From Lachnospiraceae bacterium UBA1712 (GTDB lineage Bacteria > Bacillota > Clostridia > Lachnospirales > Lachnospiraceae): a stretch of 64,000 bases of DNA. The translations under genes were made by a program, and so were the position numbers. Position 1 is the first letter of the stretch. Each line of letters opens with the position of its first letter. This document shows positions 51,696 to 62,085 of this stretch, piece after piece. Below the pieces are notes generated by a model. The model was not told the origin of the DNA. It saw only the letters and a list, made by a program, of their open reading frames with translations, and did not search any database. The DNA is taken from contig DCJA01000035.1 of assembly GCA_002317175.1 (NCBI GenBank), positions 15,938-79,937 on the forward strand. The letters are read 5' to 3'.

Positions 51696-52780
51696 CGACT
51701 TACCACCTTCATTCCCATATCAATTCCACTTATTACTTCTGCGTAGTTATCACCCACAAGTCCTACCTCAATAAATACAGGTTCCCTTAGGTTCTCACTG
51801 TTTAACACATAGGTATAATATCTGTCATCAGCCTTATACAAAGCTCTTATAGGAATACGCATAACATCTTCCTTACGACCAATTGTAGCCACAATAGTAC
51901 CTGAAACACCAACCTCCAGGGTTGCTGTATCTGGCATAGCCAGTATTTCAAACTGCTGTTTTTCTCCCCATGAACTCATATTGTGTGGAATCAGTTCATA
52001 ATCACCCTTTCCATCTCCATACACAATATTCATGGCTACAGCCTGTCCCTCTGTAAAATACTGGGCTGCCTCTGCATCCTTTATCTCAAATAAACCATTT
52101 TCATTATCAACTATGGTCATTATTACATCATCTTTCTTTGCTGTAGATCCCTCAAGATCTGTTTTGATGTAATGTACCTTACCTGCCATGGTTGCATAAA
52201 CCTGGTTTCCCTCATATTCACTCTTCAATTTGGCAAGTTTTCTTTTATCAAATTCAAGATTATCTTCGTAATCCTCTCTCTGATAAGTATAGCTTTCCTC
52301 TATTGATTCAATATTCTTATTATATTCTTTTAGAGCATCCTCATCCTTTTCGCCCATTGTATATACAAAAGAATAATATGTACTCTGCTTATCAAATTCC
52401 TCTGACTTGTCCAAATATCCTAGCTGCAACTCATTGCGCGCTATCTGATATTCAAGACTAGCAATCTCATCCACCATAGTTCCACTATCAAGCGCAACTA
52501 ATAAGTCACCGACCTCAACATGATCGCCAACCTTTACATATACCTTATCAACTCTTTTTCCACCAATTGGGAATGAGACATCCTGTTCACTGGTCTGTAC
52601 ATATTCACAATTGATTTTCTTGGTTAGAAGAACTTCCCCTCTAGTTATTTCTTCCATGTTATAAACAACATCTTCCTCAGATGCATCTACCATAATGATA
52701 GGTTCTTCTTCTGAGGCTTCTCCACATCCTGCAAGCAAAATACCTGCAAGCAGTAATGTACATAATCTGGTAGTCTTCAT
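51692..52780 (-). CDS. HlyD-like adaptor lipoprotein
   Basis: The signal peptide has an LLAGC lipobox. A lipoyl half, a coiled coil (about residues 105-180), a second lipoyl half and a beta barrel ending SGIDMGMKVVS follow. The ATG at 52780 is chosen over an in-frame TTG at 52801 because the TTG lies in the T-run of the upstream terminator. It is the first gene of the exporter set, whose members overlap by 1-13 nt. Confidence 0.8.
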   Translation of the reverse strand: MKTTRLCTLLLAGILLAGCGEASEEEPIIMVDASEEDVVYNMEEITRGEVLLTKKINCEYVQTSEQDVSFPIGGKRVDKVYVKVGDHVEVGDLLVALDSGTMVDEIASLEYQIARNELQLGYLDKSEEFDKQSTYYSFVYTMGEKDEDALKEYNKNIESIEESYTYQREDYEDNLEFDKRKLAKLKSEYEGNQVYATMAGKVHYIKTDLEGSTAKKDDVIMTIVDNENGLFEIKDAEAAQYFTEGQAVAMNIVYGDGKGDYELIPHNMSSWGEKQQFEILAMPDTATLEVGVSGTIVATIGRKEDVMRIPIRALYKADDRYYTYVLNSENLREPVFIEVGLVGDNYAEVISGIDMGMKVVSR

Positions 52781-52804
52781 TATCTTTATATTCTTTCTCA
52801 AAAA

Positions 52805-52838
52805 ATGGACGATATTGGATAAAACCCAATACCGTCCA
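52805..52838 (-). terminator. terminator between importer 1 and the exporter set
   Basis: ATGGACGATATTGG pairs with CCAATACCGTCCAT with one mismatch around a 6-nt loop. It is followed on the minus strand by TTTTTT that runs straight into the next gene's leader. It leaves no room for a separate promoter. Confidence 0.85.
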
Positions 52839-52874
52839 TCCTTATTTTAATTTTTTCAGATATCCTGAATTATC

Positions 52875-54335
52875 TTACTTGTTAGCTTCGTCAATATAAG
52901 CCTTCCATGTACCAGCGATAGCTTCTGTAAGAGCAGCTACGTCAGCACCTGGAGTGATGCTCCATGTAAGTTCTGGACCTGTCTGAAGGTTAGGAATAAT
53001 TGCATGGTATGCAATTGTACCGTGTTCTGGTGAAGACATCATTGTGATTGTCTCATCAACGGCTCTTGTATCATATACACCAGCACGTGCTGTTGAAAGA
53101 TATGAGTTGTATCCTTCATATCCTGGAACGTCATCTGTGAATAAGTTCCAAGCGAATGCGATCTTCCAAGCTCTGTCTGCATCGTAGCAAGCTGGAATAC
53201 AAGCTGGGTTGTTATCCCAAACGTTGATGTAGTTGTCATACTGTGGTCCCTTAGGGAACATTACGAAACCAACTTCATCTTCCATATCAGCAAGGAAGTT
53301 ACCAGGTGTACCAGCGTACTCCTGCTCTACCATGAATGCTGCCTTACCATTTACGAACTCTTCCTTGTAGTAATCCCACTCAGCGCCTTCTGGATCGTGG
53401 TTATCGAACTTTGTATACATATCAACAACCCACTCAAGAGCTTCCTGAGTCTCAGCTGCTTCAAGGTTGTAAACAAACTTACCAGAAGCATCCTTATCTA
53501 CATAGCTTCCGCCATTAGAGAATACAGCCTGATCTGTCATAACTGACTCGTTAAGTGTAAGACCATATACATCGTCAACACCATCGTTATCTGTATCACG
53601 CTGGCACTGTGCCATTAACTCTTCGAACTTAGCCCATGTCCATGTTCCATCTGCCTGCATATCATAGATAGATTCTGGGTCGATACCTGCTTCTGTAACA
53701 AGTCTCTTGTTGAAGAATACACCTGTTCTAGCTTCAGATGTGCCACCGAACATACAGTAAATAGCGTCACCCTTTGCATACTGTGTATGAAGTAAGTTAG
53801 CCTGGAACTTGTTCTGGCTGAAATCTAAGCAGTCAAGTGTTGAAAGATCATACATAAGACCATTACCCATACCTGAAACGATAGCTGGATCGTTACGAAG
53901 TGTGAATACATAGTTGTTGTCATCTCCACCTGTTGTTACATAGTCAACGAAATCCTGTGGTGTTGAACCCCAGTCAGAAATAGCAACTTCCTTAATTGTG
54001 AAGTTGTATGTCTCCTGAATCCAGTCACGATACTCGTCACGAGCTTCTTCAAAATCGTTTGTTGGTTCAGCTGGTTCTTCTGGTGACCACCAGTTACGGA
54101 TAATGATTTCCATTCCGCCTAAGTCGATTGGGTTACCTGCATCATCAGTAATAACTGTGTATGGGCTAACTTCCTCTTCTTCCTCTGCAACTTCTTCAGT
54201 TGCTTCAGCAGTTTCCTCTACAGCAGCATCATCTGTTGCTGGAGTCTCTGCAGGTGCAGCTGTTTCGCCACAGCCAGCAAGACCGCTCATAGCTGTTGCA
54301 GCAGCTAAAGCAGCTGCTATAACTCTCTTTTTCAT
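52875..54335 (-). CDS. ABC importer 1 sugar-binding lipoprotein
   Basis: The 486-residue protein has an N-terminal signal, the lipobox LAGC, and an Ala/Thr/Glu-rich acidic linker (about 25-55). A family 1 solute-binding fold follows. A short DTDNDGVDDVYG loop at about 235 looks like an EF-hand/dockerin-type calcium loop. A strong AAAGGAGG precedes the ATG. It is the last gene of the operon and likely the most abundant. Ligand: probably an oligosaccharide, inferred from context. Confidence 0.85.
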   Translation of the reverse strand: MKKRVIAAALAAATAMSGLAGCGETAAPAETPATDDAAVEETAEATEEVAEEEEEVSPYTVITDDAGNPIDLGGMEIIIRNWWSPEEPAEPTNDFEEARDEYRDWIQETYNFTIKEVAISDWGSTPQDFVDYVTTGGDDNNYVFTLRNDPAIVSGMGNGLMYDLSTLDCLDFSQNKFQANLLHTQYAKGDAIYCMFGGTSEARTGVFFNKRLVTEAGIDPESIYDMQADGTWTWAKFEELMAQCQRDTDNDGVDDVYGLTLNESVMTDQAVFSNGGSYVDKDASGKFVYNLEAAETQEALEWVVDMYTKFDNHDPEGAEWDYYKEEFVNGKAAFMVEQEYAGTPGNFLADMEDEVGFVMFPKGPQYDNYINVWDNNPACIPACYDADRAWKIAFAWNLFTDDVPGYEGYNSYLSTARAGVYDTRAVDETITMMSSPEHGTIAYHAIIPNLQTGPELTWSITPGADVAALTEAIAGTWKAYIDEANK

Positions 54336-54386
54336 CGTTTTTCCTCCTTTTAGATGAATGGTAATTAAAAATTACTATTTATATTA

Positions 54387-55433
54387 TTACATCTTGATAC
54401 CCGAACTACTGATACTCTCAACGAATGCACGCTGAGCGAACAAGTAGAGGATTATCAGAGGCATAATAATCATAAGTGTACCGGTAGCCAAGATACAGTT
54501 CGAATAAGCAATTGATACTGTAGTCTTAATACCTGAAATTCTCTGGATGTAAGCACCCAGACTATCTACGATTCTTGACAATGATGTTGATACAAGCTGA
54601 GTTCCGCCTAAGAACATCTTAGCATAGAATCCATCTGTCCACTGCCATACAAATGCAAATAAGAAACATGAAGTCAAAATTGGCTTTGCTTCTGGAAGCA
54701 TAATTCTGAAGAAAGTCTTCAGCATACCGCAACCATCAACATATGCAGCCTCTTCCAAATCTCCTGGTATGTTTCTGAAATACTGTCTTATCATATATAT
54801 ATATAAACCATTTTTCAGACCCATACAACCCGCACTCATCATATAGTATGGTAATTTTGATCCACGCAAGTTAATTGTATCACCTGTAATCAACTTTATT
54901 ATACCTAAAAAGTCAAAAAATCTAAAGTGCAAATGTAATGAACTTGCTATTGTCTGTGGTGGAATCAATATTATAAGTATAGCACAAGCAAACCAAAATT
55001 TCTTCAATGGAAATTTAAATCTTGCAAAACCATATCCAACCAATGTACACATAGCTATCTGAAGGAAAGCAATTGACAGTGAAATAATGATTGAATTACG
55101 TAATGCTTTTGGATAATCCATAAGTGTTGATGCCATCTTGTAGTTATCTGTAGTAAAATGCTCTGGAATATTGATAACTATAGGATTAAACAAGTCTTTC
55201 TCTGTCATAAAGCTAACAGAAATCTTGTTAAATATAGGCTGCAATATCAGGAAACACATACCAAACAAAAGAATAAATCTGCAGATACTTAACACTACCT
55301 CTGTTACTTTCTTCTGAAGCAGATATCCGCCTGAAAGTCTGTTTCTTTCCCAGAAATCTTTTCTGGCACTCTTCTTTGCTGCTTTCTTTTCAGCTTTTTC
55401 AATGGCCTTTGTATTTTCTTTAACATTAGTCAT
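54387..55433 (-). CDS. ABC importer 1 permease (MalG type)
   Basis: The 348-residue protein has six hydrophobic segments and the ATPase-coupling EAA loop EEAAYVDGCGMLKTFFRIML. The Lys/Ala-rich N-terminus is long. It overlaps the MalF-type gene by 8 nt. No ATPase gene is in the cluster. Confidence 0.87.
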   Translation of the reverse strand: MTNVKENTKAIEKAEKKAAKKSARKDFWERNRLSGGYLLQKKVTEVVLSICRFILLFGMCFLILQPIFNKISVSFMTEKDLFNPIVINIPEHFTTDNYKMASTLMDYPKALRNSIIISLSIAFLQIAMCTLVGYGFARFKFPLKKFWFACAILIILIPPQTIASSLHLHFRFFDFLGIIKLITGDTINLRGSKLPYYMMSAGCMGLKNGLYIYMIRQYFRNIPGDLEEAAYVDGCGMLKTFFRIMLPEAKPILTSCFLFAFVWQWTDGFYAKMFLGGTQLVSTSLSRIVDSLGAYIQRISGIKTTVSIAYSNCILATGTLMIIMPLIILYLFAQRAFVESISSSGIKM

Positions 55434-56349
55434 AGTAATATACCTCCTTCGAAATCAGGAAAGATGTAACACCTATGAATGCCAGAATTACAAGGAAATA
55501 AACCCATGACATAGCTGACGCTCTTCCGTACTTCATCTGATCAATCATAACAACCTGAATCTTTTTGATTACTTCGTTATCAGACCTCATACAGAAATCG
55601 ATTACTGTATATATCCAGTTAACTAAAAACATCGAACTAATCATTGGGAATGTAATCTTCCAAAGACTCTCCCACTTTGTACATCCTTCAATACTTGCAG
55701 CTTCATACATACTAGATGGAATTGTCTGTAAGCCTGAAAGGAAAATGATAATCTGAATACCTGATGCAATAGCCACATCGTAGATATTATCAATAATCTC
55801 AAATACTTTTTCAAAAGCTCTTACACCTACTCCTGATGTTCTTAAGACATTTTCAAGAGCAGCTGTAACACTAATGTTAGATGTTGTTTCTTCAACCTGT
55901 GCAGCAAGTGTTGCCATCAGCTGGTTATCTGTTTCAAGACCTAAGATAACACCAGAAGAAAGAATAACTGGAAGGAAGAATATCGCACGAACAAGTGCTC
56001 TTCCTTTAAACTTCTGATTAAGAATCAGTGAAACAAAGAAACTAAATACTATAATTGCTATAGAATAAATCATCATTCTTGTGATCTCTTCTACAAGTAA
56101 TCTGTTGAATTCAGGATCAACCGTAAAACAGTATTTTAAGTTTTCAATACCATTAAAGATCTGATTAAAATTACCAGCTCCCAATTCTACTTCACAAAAG
56201 CTCATGTAAAATGACTGAAAAAGTGGTTTTACCATGAACATCAGAAAACCGATGATAAAAGGACTTATAAACAAATATCCGGCTTTAGCTTTTCTTCTCT
56301 GAAGTCCGACTAGCTTTTTCGGCTTATTCGCATCCTTATTTTTTTCCAT
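55426..56349 (-). CDS. ABC importer 1 permease (MalF type)
   Basis: The 307-residue protein has six hydrophobic segments after a basic N-terminus, a large second extracytoplasmic loop, and the EAA loop YEAASIEGCTKWESLWKITF. It starts 21 nt after the DUF5696 gene and partners the MalG-type permease. Confidence 0.87.
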   Translation of the reverse strand: MEKNKDANKPKKLVGLQRRKAKAGYLFISPFIIGFLMFMVKPLFQSFYMSFCEVELGAGNFNQIFNGIENLKYCFTVDPEFNRLLVEEITRMMIYSIAIIVFSFFVSLILNQKFKGRALVRAIFFLPVILSSGVILGLETDNQLMATLAAQVEETTSNISVTAALENVLRTSGVGVRAFEKVFEIIDNIYDVAIASGIQIIIFLSGLQTIPSSMYEAASIEGCTKWESLWKITFPMISSMFLVNWIYTVIDFCMRSDNEVIKKIQVVMIDQMKYGRASAMSWVYFLVILAFIGVTSFLISKEVYYYD

Positions 56350-56370
56350 AAGAACTTTTCCTCCTATCTC

Positions 56371-58971
56371 TTACTTTACAACCAGATAATCTCTGGCTGG
56401 AATTGTCTTTCCATCTGCTGATGCATCGACATAATCATAATTTACATAAACCTTTGTTCCATCTGCATATGTTGTACATGATAATGTTTCTGATATATTA
56501 TCGTGTCCAACCATTTCCTGATTAAAGGTATGTCCTAACTCATTGTTGTATCGAGTATATATCTCCATCATTCTGTCATGCCATGCGCTGTAATCAGAAC
56601 CATAATATTCTGTATAAAGTGTCTTCTGCAATGCAAATGAAGATTCTTTCATAAGTGTGAACTGAAGACCAGCACCATATTCAGCACTGTATAATACCTG
56701 TTCAGTATCATTTCCACTTATATTTATTGGTGTACTTGTATATTCAATATAACCATGGATTGCCAACTGGTAGAATGGAATACACTCATCAAGGATTGTG
56801 TAATCATTACCACGAAGATCCATATTAGTAACCATTGAAGCGTATGGAATAGCATAATCATTACCCATATTAATCATCATCTTCTGGCCACTATCATTAA
56901 TTGCTTTAAAGTTAGCTTCCTGAATATTCAGTACAGCTTCTCTTGAATATGGATTCTTCTTGTAATAGTCTGCTGAAAGATCCTTACCATCATCCTCAAA
57001 GGAAACACCAGCACCAAGCTTTGATGCATATGCTTCAAGATTATCATCCATCTTCTGAGCAAGCTCTGTATGAAGCAGATAATATGACTGCCATCCTTCT
57101 CTTGCTGCATAAGTAATAGCACTGTACTTGAACATCTCTGCTCTTTCCTTACTAATACGCTTTGCTGCATCTCTGTATGAGAAGAAACCATTAAGTAATG
57201 TTGACTTATATTCATACTGGGTAACACCATTTAAGTAGATGTCAATTCCCTGTGAATTTGCACTGTCTACAAGATTCTGTAAATCCTTCTTTGAACCAAG
57301 AGCTGATATTGTATGAACACTCTTAAGTAACTTCTGTGATACACCACCGTTTGCCCATCCTGAAAGCTTAACAGACATATTAGTCATGCCTTCATTTTTG
57401 AGTTCTGTAATCATCTCATCAGCTTCATCATAAGTTGTAAGCTTGAGAGGTCTTGATACAGGCACACCACAAATCTGCTTAACCTTATCTACTGCTCCAA
57501 CAATCTCAATCGCAACAGGAGTAGCTTCATCATCGTTTAATGCAAGATAATTACCATACTCAGCATGAAGATAATCCGCATAATCCTTTGCCATATCAAC
57601 ATATTCGCCGGAATCAACAAAGCGATATCTCTGGATAAGACTTTCATCTGGTAACTCATCGATATACTTATAAATTTCTGAGTTTGCAATATCACCAACA
57701 TCATACTTCTCTCTCATACAGATACTGTAAACAGCATTTGTATAATTGAAACTGTTATTCTTTCCTGCAATATCAGCTGTAATAGCTGCGTAACTCTTTC
57801 CATCTTCAAGTACACAGATAAAAGAATCTTTTTTATCTGATATACCATAAACCTCGTATGCTGCTCTCGTATTATGAACTACGGCTTCTCTTGAGATTGC
57901 CATATCCCATCCATATACATTAGCATAGTAGTTATTCTGTGAAGTCTTACCATTGTTGAAGTTGATAATTGCTCCACCACCTTCAGGAACAACCATATAT
58001 CCTTCATCATCTTTTCCACCCGCTCCAAAATATGGAAGTGGGGTAATGGTATATATTGGATAATCCTTTTTGTACTCAAGTTCCTTTAATGGAACCTCTA
58101 CTACAAGATCATCGCCTTCCAAACGATAAATAACATTAACGTTGAAAATTGGCTTATCATTGGTGCTTGAAGAATTATCAAGTTCCTTATCCTTCAATAA
58201 ATCTTCATAGGTATATCCTGCATCCGCAAAATATCCTTCCATTGTAAGCTTTACATTATCCTTAGTAGTATCACGAAGTACATATATTACTTCATCAGCC
58301 ATAATTGGATAACTTGCAAGTAAGGCATCCTTATCATCCTTCTTGCCAAGCTTATTGATATCATATTTTTTATAGTACTGCTGAACAAGATTAAGTCCTG
58401 TCTTGTCCATAGCCTTTGTCCACTTGTCAAAATCAGACTTTGTACATACTGGAGGAATCGTAAATTCCTTTTGAACCTGACCAAGTGAATAATTAATCTT
58501 TACATAATCATCACCTGTTTCGATATCATAAATTCCATTCTTAACAGAATAATTATATGAATCATAGGTTGTCTCAAGACCAGCCTCAGTATTATATGAC
58601 ATTACTAAAGTAGACTGTAATTTTGCTTTTTCATCAGGAAGTGCAAGGGTATCATCCTCAGCTCCTTCTGGGTTTGATTTCCAAACCTTACCAGTTGATT
58701 TAACTAATACCTCAAACTGGGTTGTCTCTGGATCCATGGTAAACTTTATACCATCACTTTCCAGTACAATAGGATCTGTATTTCCGCCAAAAGCATTAGG
58801 TTGAATAATCTCTTCCTCTTCTACTGCTCCCTGATAATTAACAACAAAGAAAACACCTGCCAAGATAATCAAACACAGCACTACTGGAAAAATCATGCTT
58901 TTCAATGTATCTATTATCGCATTTCTTCGTTCAACTTGTCGTTCTGTAAGTACTTTTTTCTGCTTTTCCAT
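56371..58971 (-). CDS. DUF5696 membrane-anchored protein, TIM-barrel-like
   Basis: The 866-residue protein has one N-terminal membrane helix (about 24-46), then a beta-rich extracytoplasmic domain. About 480 onwards it has alternating strand-helix repeats (MSVKLSGWANGG, GIDIYLNGVTQYEY, AGVSFEDDG) that look like a glycoside-hydrolase-type barrel, with acidic residues at strand ends. The family is DUF5696, found with sugar ABC transporters and Yip1/NHL genes. It may be a surface glycosidase or a receptor. ATG 58971 is chosen because GGGAGAG is 6 nt upstream. Confidence 0.75.
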   Translation of the reverse strand: MEKQKKVLTERQVERRNAIIDTLKSMIFPVVLCLIILAGVFFVVNYQGAVEEEEIIQPNAFGGNTDPIVLESDGIKFTMDPETTQFEVLVKSTGKVWKSNPEGAEDDTLALPDEKAKLQSTLVMSYNTEAGLETTYDSYNYSVKNGIYDIETGDDYVKINYSLGQVQKEFTIPPVCTKSDFDKWTKAMDKTGLNLVQQYYKKYDINKLGKKDDKDALLASYPIMADEVIYVLRDTTKDNVKLTMEGYFADAGYTYEDLLKDKELDNSSSTNDKPIFNVNVIYRLEGDDLVVEVPLKELEYKKDYPIYTITPLPYFGAGGKDDEGYMVVPEGGGAIINFNNGKTSQNNYYANVYGWDMAISREAVVHNTRAAYEVYGISDKKDSFICVLEDGKSYAAITADIAGKNNSFNYTNAVYSICMREKYDVGDIANSEIYKYIDELPDESLIQRYRFVDSGEYVDMAKDYADYLHAEYGNYLALNDDEATPVAIEIVGAVDKVKQICGVPVSRPLKLTTYDEADEMITELKNEGMTNMSVKLSGWANGGVSQKLLKSVHTISALGSKKDLQNLVDSANSQGIDIYLNGVTQYEYKSTLLNGFFSYRDAAKRISKERAEMFKYSAITYAAREGWQSYYLLHTELAQKMDDNLEAYASKLGAGVSFEDDGKDLSADYYKKNPYSREAVLNIQEANFKAINDSGQKMMINMGNDYAIPYASMVTNMDLRGNDYTILDECIPFYQLAIHGYIEYTSTPINISGNDTEQVLYSAEYGAGLQFTLMKESSFALQKTLYTEYYGSDYSAWHDRMMEIYTRYNNELGHTFNQEMVGHDNISETLSCTTYADGTKVYVNYDYVDASADGKTIPARDYLVVK

Positions 58972-58984
58972 GATCTCTCCCTGC

Positions 58985-59653
58985 CTATAGTCTGAATAAC
59001 AACTCTTTGCCAATTGATATGAAGTAAGCAACACCCTGAGTAATCATACTAAAGAAAATCATCAGAATGAAAATCATTACCAACATTGCAAATAATGTTG
59101 CCACTGTAAACAGAATATTCTTTCCTGCAGAATACTCATGAATCTGTCCCATAGCTGCAACTATAAGAATTGCTGCATAAACAAGGGTTAATGCACTTAA
59201 AACAGTGTAAAACTCCTTCTCATCTACTGTAACAAAGTTACTAAAAATCATGAGTGGGAACTGTACTAATGGGTAAGGCACCAGCGCATAGCAGGTTGCC
59301 ATATATACCTGTCCCAGTTTGCCTTTACCATCAAACAGAGTAGTTAATGCCCAGTTACCAACGACCCACAATGCAAGTGGGAACAAAATACTGGCAATAT
59401 AGAGGAAAATATTTAAATCTTCCCAATATACCTGATTGAAGATAAAACTGGTATATCTAAGTTTAATTATACGAACCAGCACAGTTAAGAACAAAATAGT
59501 ATTCGCTGCTGCTATTGTACCTCTTTTCTCGTGGGTCAGATCCCAGTAACCATCTAATGGATGAGTAATACAATATAGCGAAAACTTTAATGACTTAAGG
59601 TATCTTTTTGTTGATTCGTTCTTAGTCAATCTATCGAACATATCATTCTCCAT
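58985..59653 (-). CDS. Yip1 family membrane protein
   Basis: The 222-residue protein has five hydrophobic segments and the Yip1-domain motif NWALTTLFDGKGKLGQVY. It overlaps the NHL-repeat gene by 11 nt and precedes the DUF5696 gene. In Firmicutes such proteins are repeatedly next to NHL and DUF5696 proteins in sugar-transport operons, so the three may form one membrane complex. The role is unknown. Confidence 0.78.
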   Translation of the reverse strand: MENDMFDRLTKNESTKRYLKSLKFSLYCITHPLDGYWDLTHEKRGTIAAANTILFLTVLVRIIKLRYTSFIFNQVYWEDLNIFLYIASILFPLALWVVGNWALTTLFDGKGKLGQVYMATCYALVPYPLVQFPLMIFSNFVTVDEKEFYTVLSALTLVYAAILIVAAMGQIHEYSAGKNILFTVATLFAMLVMIFILMIFFSMITQGVAYFISIGKELLFRL

Positions 59654-61175
59654 ACTTGTTATATTTGAAAATATCTGCGTTTTCGATTTCGTAAATCAAA
59701 GCTTTACGCTTACCAATTGCCATAGGAATTAAGAACATTGCAAGTATTACTATTACTATCCATACTATATGATCTTCAACCCATTCTTTTCTATACTGCT
59801 TATACGCCTTCGAGTAGTTCTCGTCATCATACTTAAGCTCGAAATAATCCATAGCCTCTTTGTATTTTTCCTGACGAAGTAACGCACGTCCAATACCAAT
59901 ATAAGCTAAATCATAGTTACCATCCAAAGCCATAACCTTACGCCATGAAGCTTCAGAGGCATCATATTCACCTAAGTCAAACTGATCGATAGCTGAATAA
60001 ACAAGTTCACCGAATTCAGTAGGTGTGAATAATGTTATTGCGCAGTCTAATTCATCTAAAACAAATAAGTCATAATCCATATGATCAATAGCGGAAGGTC
60101 TTCTGAAGTAACCATCCATATTACCATTTCCACCAAAGGCAAATACTAATTTACCCTGATCATCATAACCAAATAAACGACCTCTGTTTCTATCCAGACA
60201 TACATATATATCATTGTCCAAACAGGTTATATCTGTGAAATATGAAGCACCCTGGTATCCACCACCATTACCCATATACAAATCACCGATAATCTCATAT
60301 TCACCATTTCTTACAAGGATATCATTTCCCATCAGGTTAAGCTTTCTAACTACATCTGCTTCTCCAGATTTAATATCCTCACTATCAGGTGAACCTGTAC
60401 AAGCATATACGAATCCTTCATGATCCATATAAATATTGTCATACTGTGTAGGAACAAATGACTCAAGTAAAGCTCTTTGAGCCTGTGTAGCAAATTTCTT
60501 CCAGATATAATCAGTCCAGTCATATGTAACCTTTGTAGCACCGATAAATCCTGAGAATGTACCATCTGCTTCAAATTTTACAAGACCTTTATTAATACCT
60601 GTAGCGATACAGTAAACACGGTCTGCTGTATCAATAGCCAGTTTTGTTGGCTGGAAAACAAGCGCTGGATCCAAAGTGTTGTCATCCGGCTTATTAAATT
60701 CCATAACATAGTTCAAATCAGGATCAACTTTAAGGATTCTGGCATTGCCTGTATCTGCAATGAAAATGTATCCTTCTTCAGAAACCTGAACATCCTGTGG
60801 TGAACTAAGTTCCTTAACCTCCACATCTCCTTTGATTGAATCAATAATCTGATCAACCTCTAAAGTCTGAGGAGTAGGTCTGCTCAATACCACGATACGG
60901 TTGTTACCAGTATCACATACATAAATCTTATCACCAGCTACTGTTAATCCCTTTGGTGCTGAAAACTTCTTTTCAAGTCCAAGATCAGCTGATGTAAATA
61001 CGCGGCTTACACTGTAAGAACTTGGAGCATCCTGAACATCGCCCCAGTAATCGTAATTATAACAGTAACTCTTTTCAACCGCCTGTGCTTCAATTGCTCC
61101 CATTGAAGTAATCACAACAAATGCTGCGCACATAGAAGCAAATATTCTTACAAATCTCATCTTCATAATATTCAC
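59643..61175 (-). CDS. NHL-repeat membrane protein
   Basis: The 510-residue protein has a signal peptide (cleavage after about IEAQA), then six-bladed NHL-type repeats about residues 50-390 (LTVAGDKIYVCDTGNNRIVV, then VSEEGYIFIADTGNARILKV). A TPR-like helical region (about 395-455) and a C-terminal membrane helix with a basic cytoplasmic tail follow. It probably presents a beta-propeller outside the membrane, binding glycan or the DUF5696 protein. It has a 4-nt gap to the importer 2 permease. Confidence 0.8.
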   Translation of the reverse strand: MNIMKMRFVRIFASMCAAFVVITSMGAIEAQAVEKSYCYNYDYWGDVQDAPSSYSVSRVFTSADLGLEKKFSAPKGLTVAGDKIYVCDTGNNRIVVLSRPTPQTLEVDQIIDSIKGDVEVKELSSPQDVQVSEEGYIFIADTGNARILKVDPDLNYVMEFNKPDDNTLDPALVFQPTKLAIDTADRVYCIATGINKGLVKFEADGTFSGFIGATKVTYDWTDYIWKKFATQAQRALLESFVPTQYDNIYMDHEGFVYACTGSPDSEDIKSGEADVVRKLNLMGNDILVRNGEYEIIGDLYMGNGGGYQGASYFTDITCLDNDIYVCLDRNRGRLFGYDDQGKLVFAFGGNGNMDGYFRRPSAIDHMDYDLFVLDELDCAITLFTPTEFGELVYSAIDQFDLGEYDASEASWRKVMALDGNYDLAYIGIGRALLRQEKYKEAMDYFELKYDDENYSKAYKQYRKEWVEDHIVWIVIVILAMFLIPMAIGKRKALIYEIENADIFKYNKYGE

Positions 61176-61179
61176 CCCA

Positions 61180-62085
61180 TTACTCCTTCAAACCTGAGCT
61201 TGCCATTGTTTCCAAAATCTGGCTCTCTGAGAACACAAAAATCGCAATTGGAACAACCATTACTACTACAAGTACCGCTGCACCCTGACCAGTTCTGGCA
61301 ATACCACCAGCCTGAATCTGCTGAAGTGCATATACAAGAGTCTTACGCTCTTCTGAATAAATATAAGTTGCTGCTTTATTATTCCATAATGCCTGAACCG
61401 AGAAAATGATAAGTGTCATCCACGCTGGTTTAACATTAGGCATTACGATATTCTTAAATACTGTCCACTCTGTTGCACCATCAATCTTGGCAGCTTCAAT
61501 AAGTGAAGTAGGAAGACCTTCCATGAACTGCTTCATAAGGAAGAGTCCCATAGGTGATGCAAAAGCTGGAATAATAATAGCCCAGTAAGTATCAATCCAT
61601 CCTAACTTATTTAATATAAGGTAGTTAGGAATCTGTGTAACATAACCTGTGAACATCATGGCTACAGTAACTACTTTAAAGAAGCCTTGTGATCCAGGGA
61701 ATTCATATTTTGCTAAAACGAATGCACCCATTGATGCAATTATCAGATGTCCAAATGTTCCAGCAAATGTAATCCAAACTGTGTTAAATAAGTATCTTGA
61801 AAATGTAACCCAGCTCTTTCCCATAGTAACAAACAAATCCGAGAAGTTATCTGTGGTAGGATTCTGTGGAAAAATCTTTGGAGGGAATTTGAACAATTCA
61901 TCCAAAGGCTTTAACGCACTGCTGACAGCGTAAATAATAGGAAATGCCATTACTAACGCTACAAAAATCAGGAAAATATATAAGAATATATCACCCCAAA
62001 CTGAACGGTTAGGCTTTCTACGCTTAATCAGCGGCTTGCGATAAGGTTTTTCAACTTTTTCTTTAATTTTCTTGCTCATTATCAC
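61180..62085 (-). CDS. ABC importer 2 permease (MalG type)
   Basis: The 301-residue protein has six hydrophobic segments and the EAA loop EAAKIDGATEWTVFKNIVMP. The GTG at 62085 has AAGGG about 8 nt upstream and overlaps the preceding stop; an ATG two codons later is also possible. It partners the next gene and shares no ATPase nearby. Confidence 0.86.
   Translation of the reverse strand: MIMSKKIKEKVEKPYRKPLIKRRKPNRSVWGDIFLYIFLIFVALVMAFPIIYAVSSALKPLDELFKFPPKIFPQNPTTDNFSDLFVTMGKSWVTFSRYLFNTVWITFAGTFGHLIIASMGAFVLAKYEFPGSQGFFKVVTVAMMFTGYVTQIPNYLILNKLGWIDTYWAIIIPAFASPMGLFLMKQFMEGLPTSLIEAAKIDGATEWTVFKNIVMPNVKPAWMTLIIFSVQALWNNKAATYIYSEERKTLVYALQQIQAGGIARTGQGAAVLVVVMVVPIAIFVFSESQILETMASSGLKE

Noticed and set aside
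53236..53247. Extra copies of the dispersed word in the importer region (for example AATTTACATAAA at 56447)
   Set aside because: These differ from TTATGTHAACY at the AAC end. Near-misses such as 13201 and 56447 were left out of the count.
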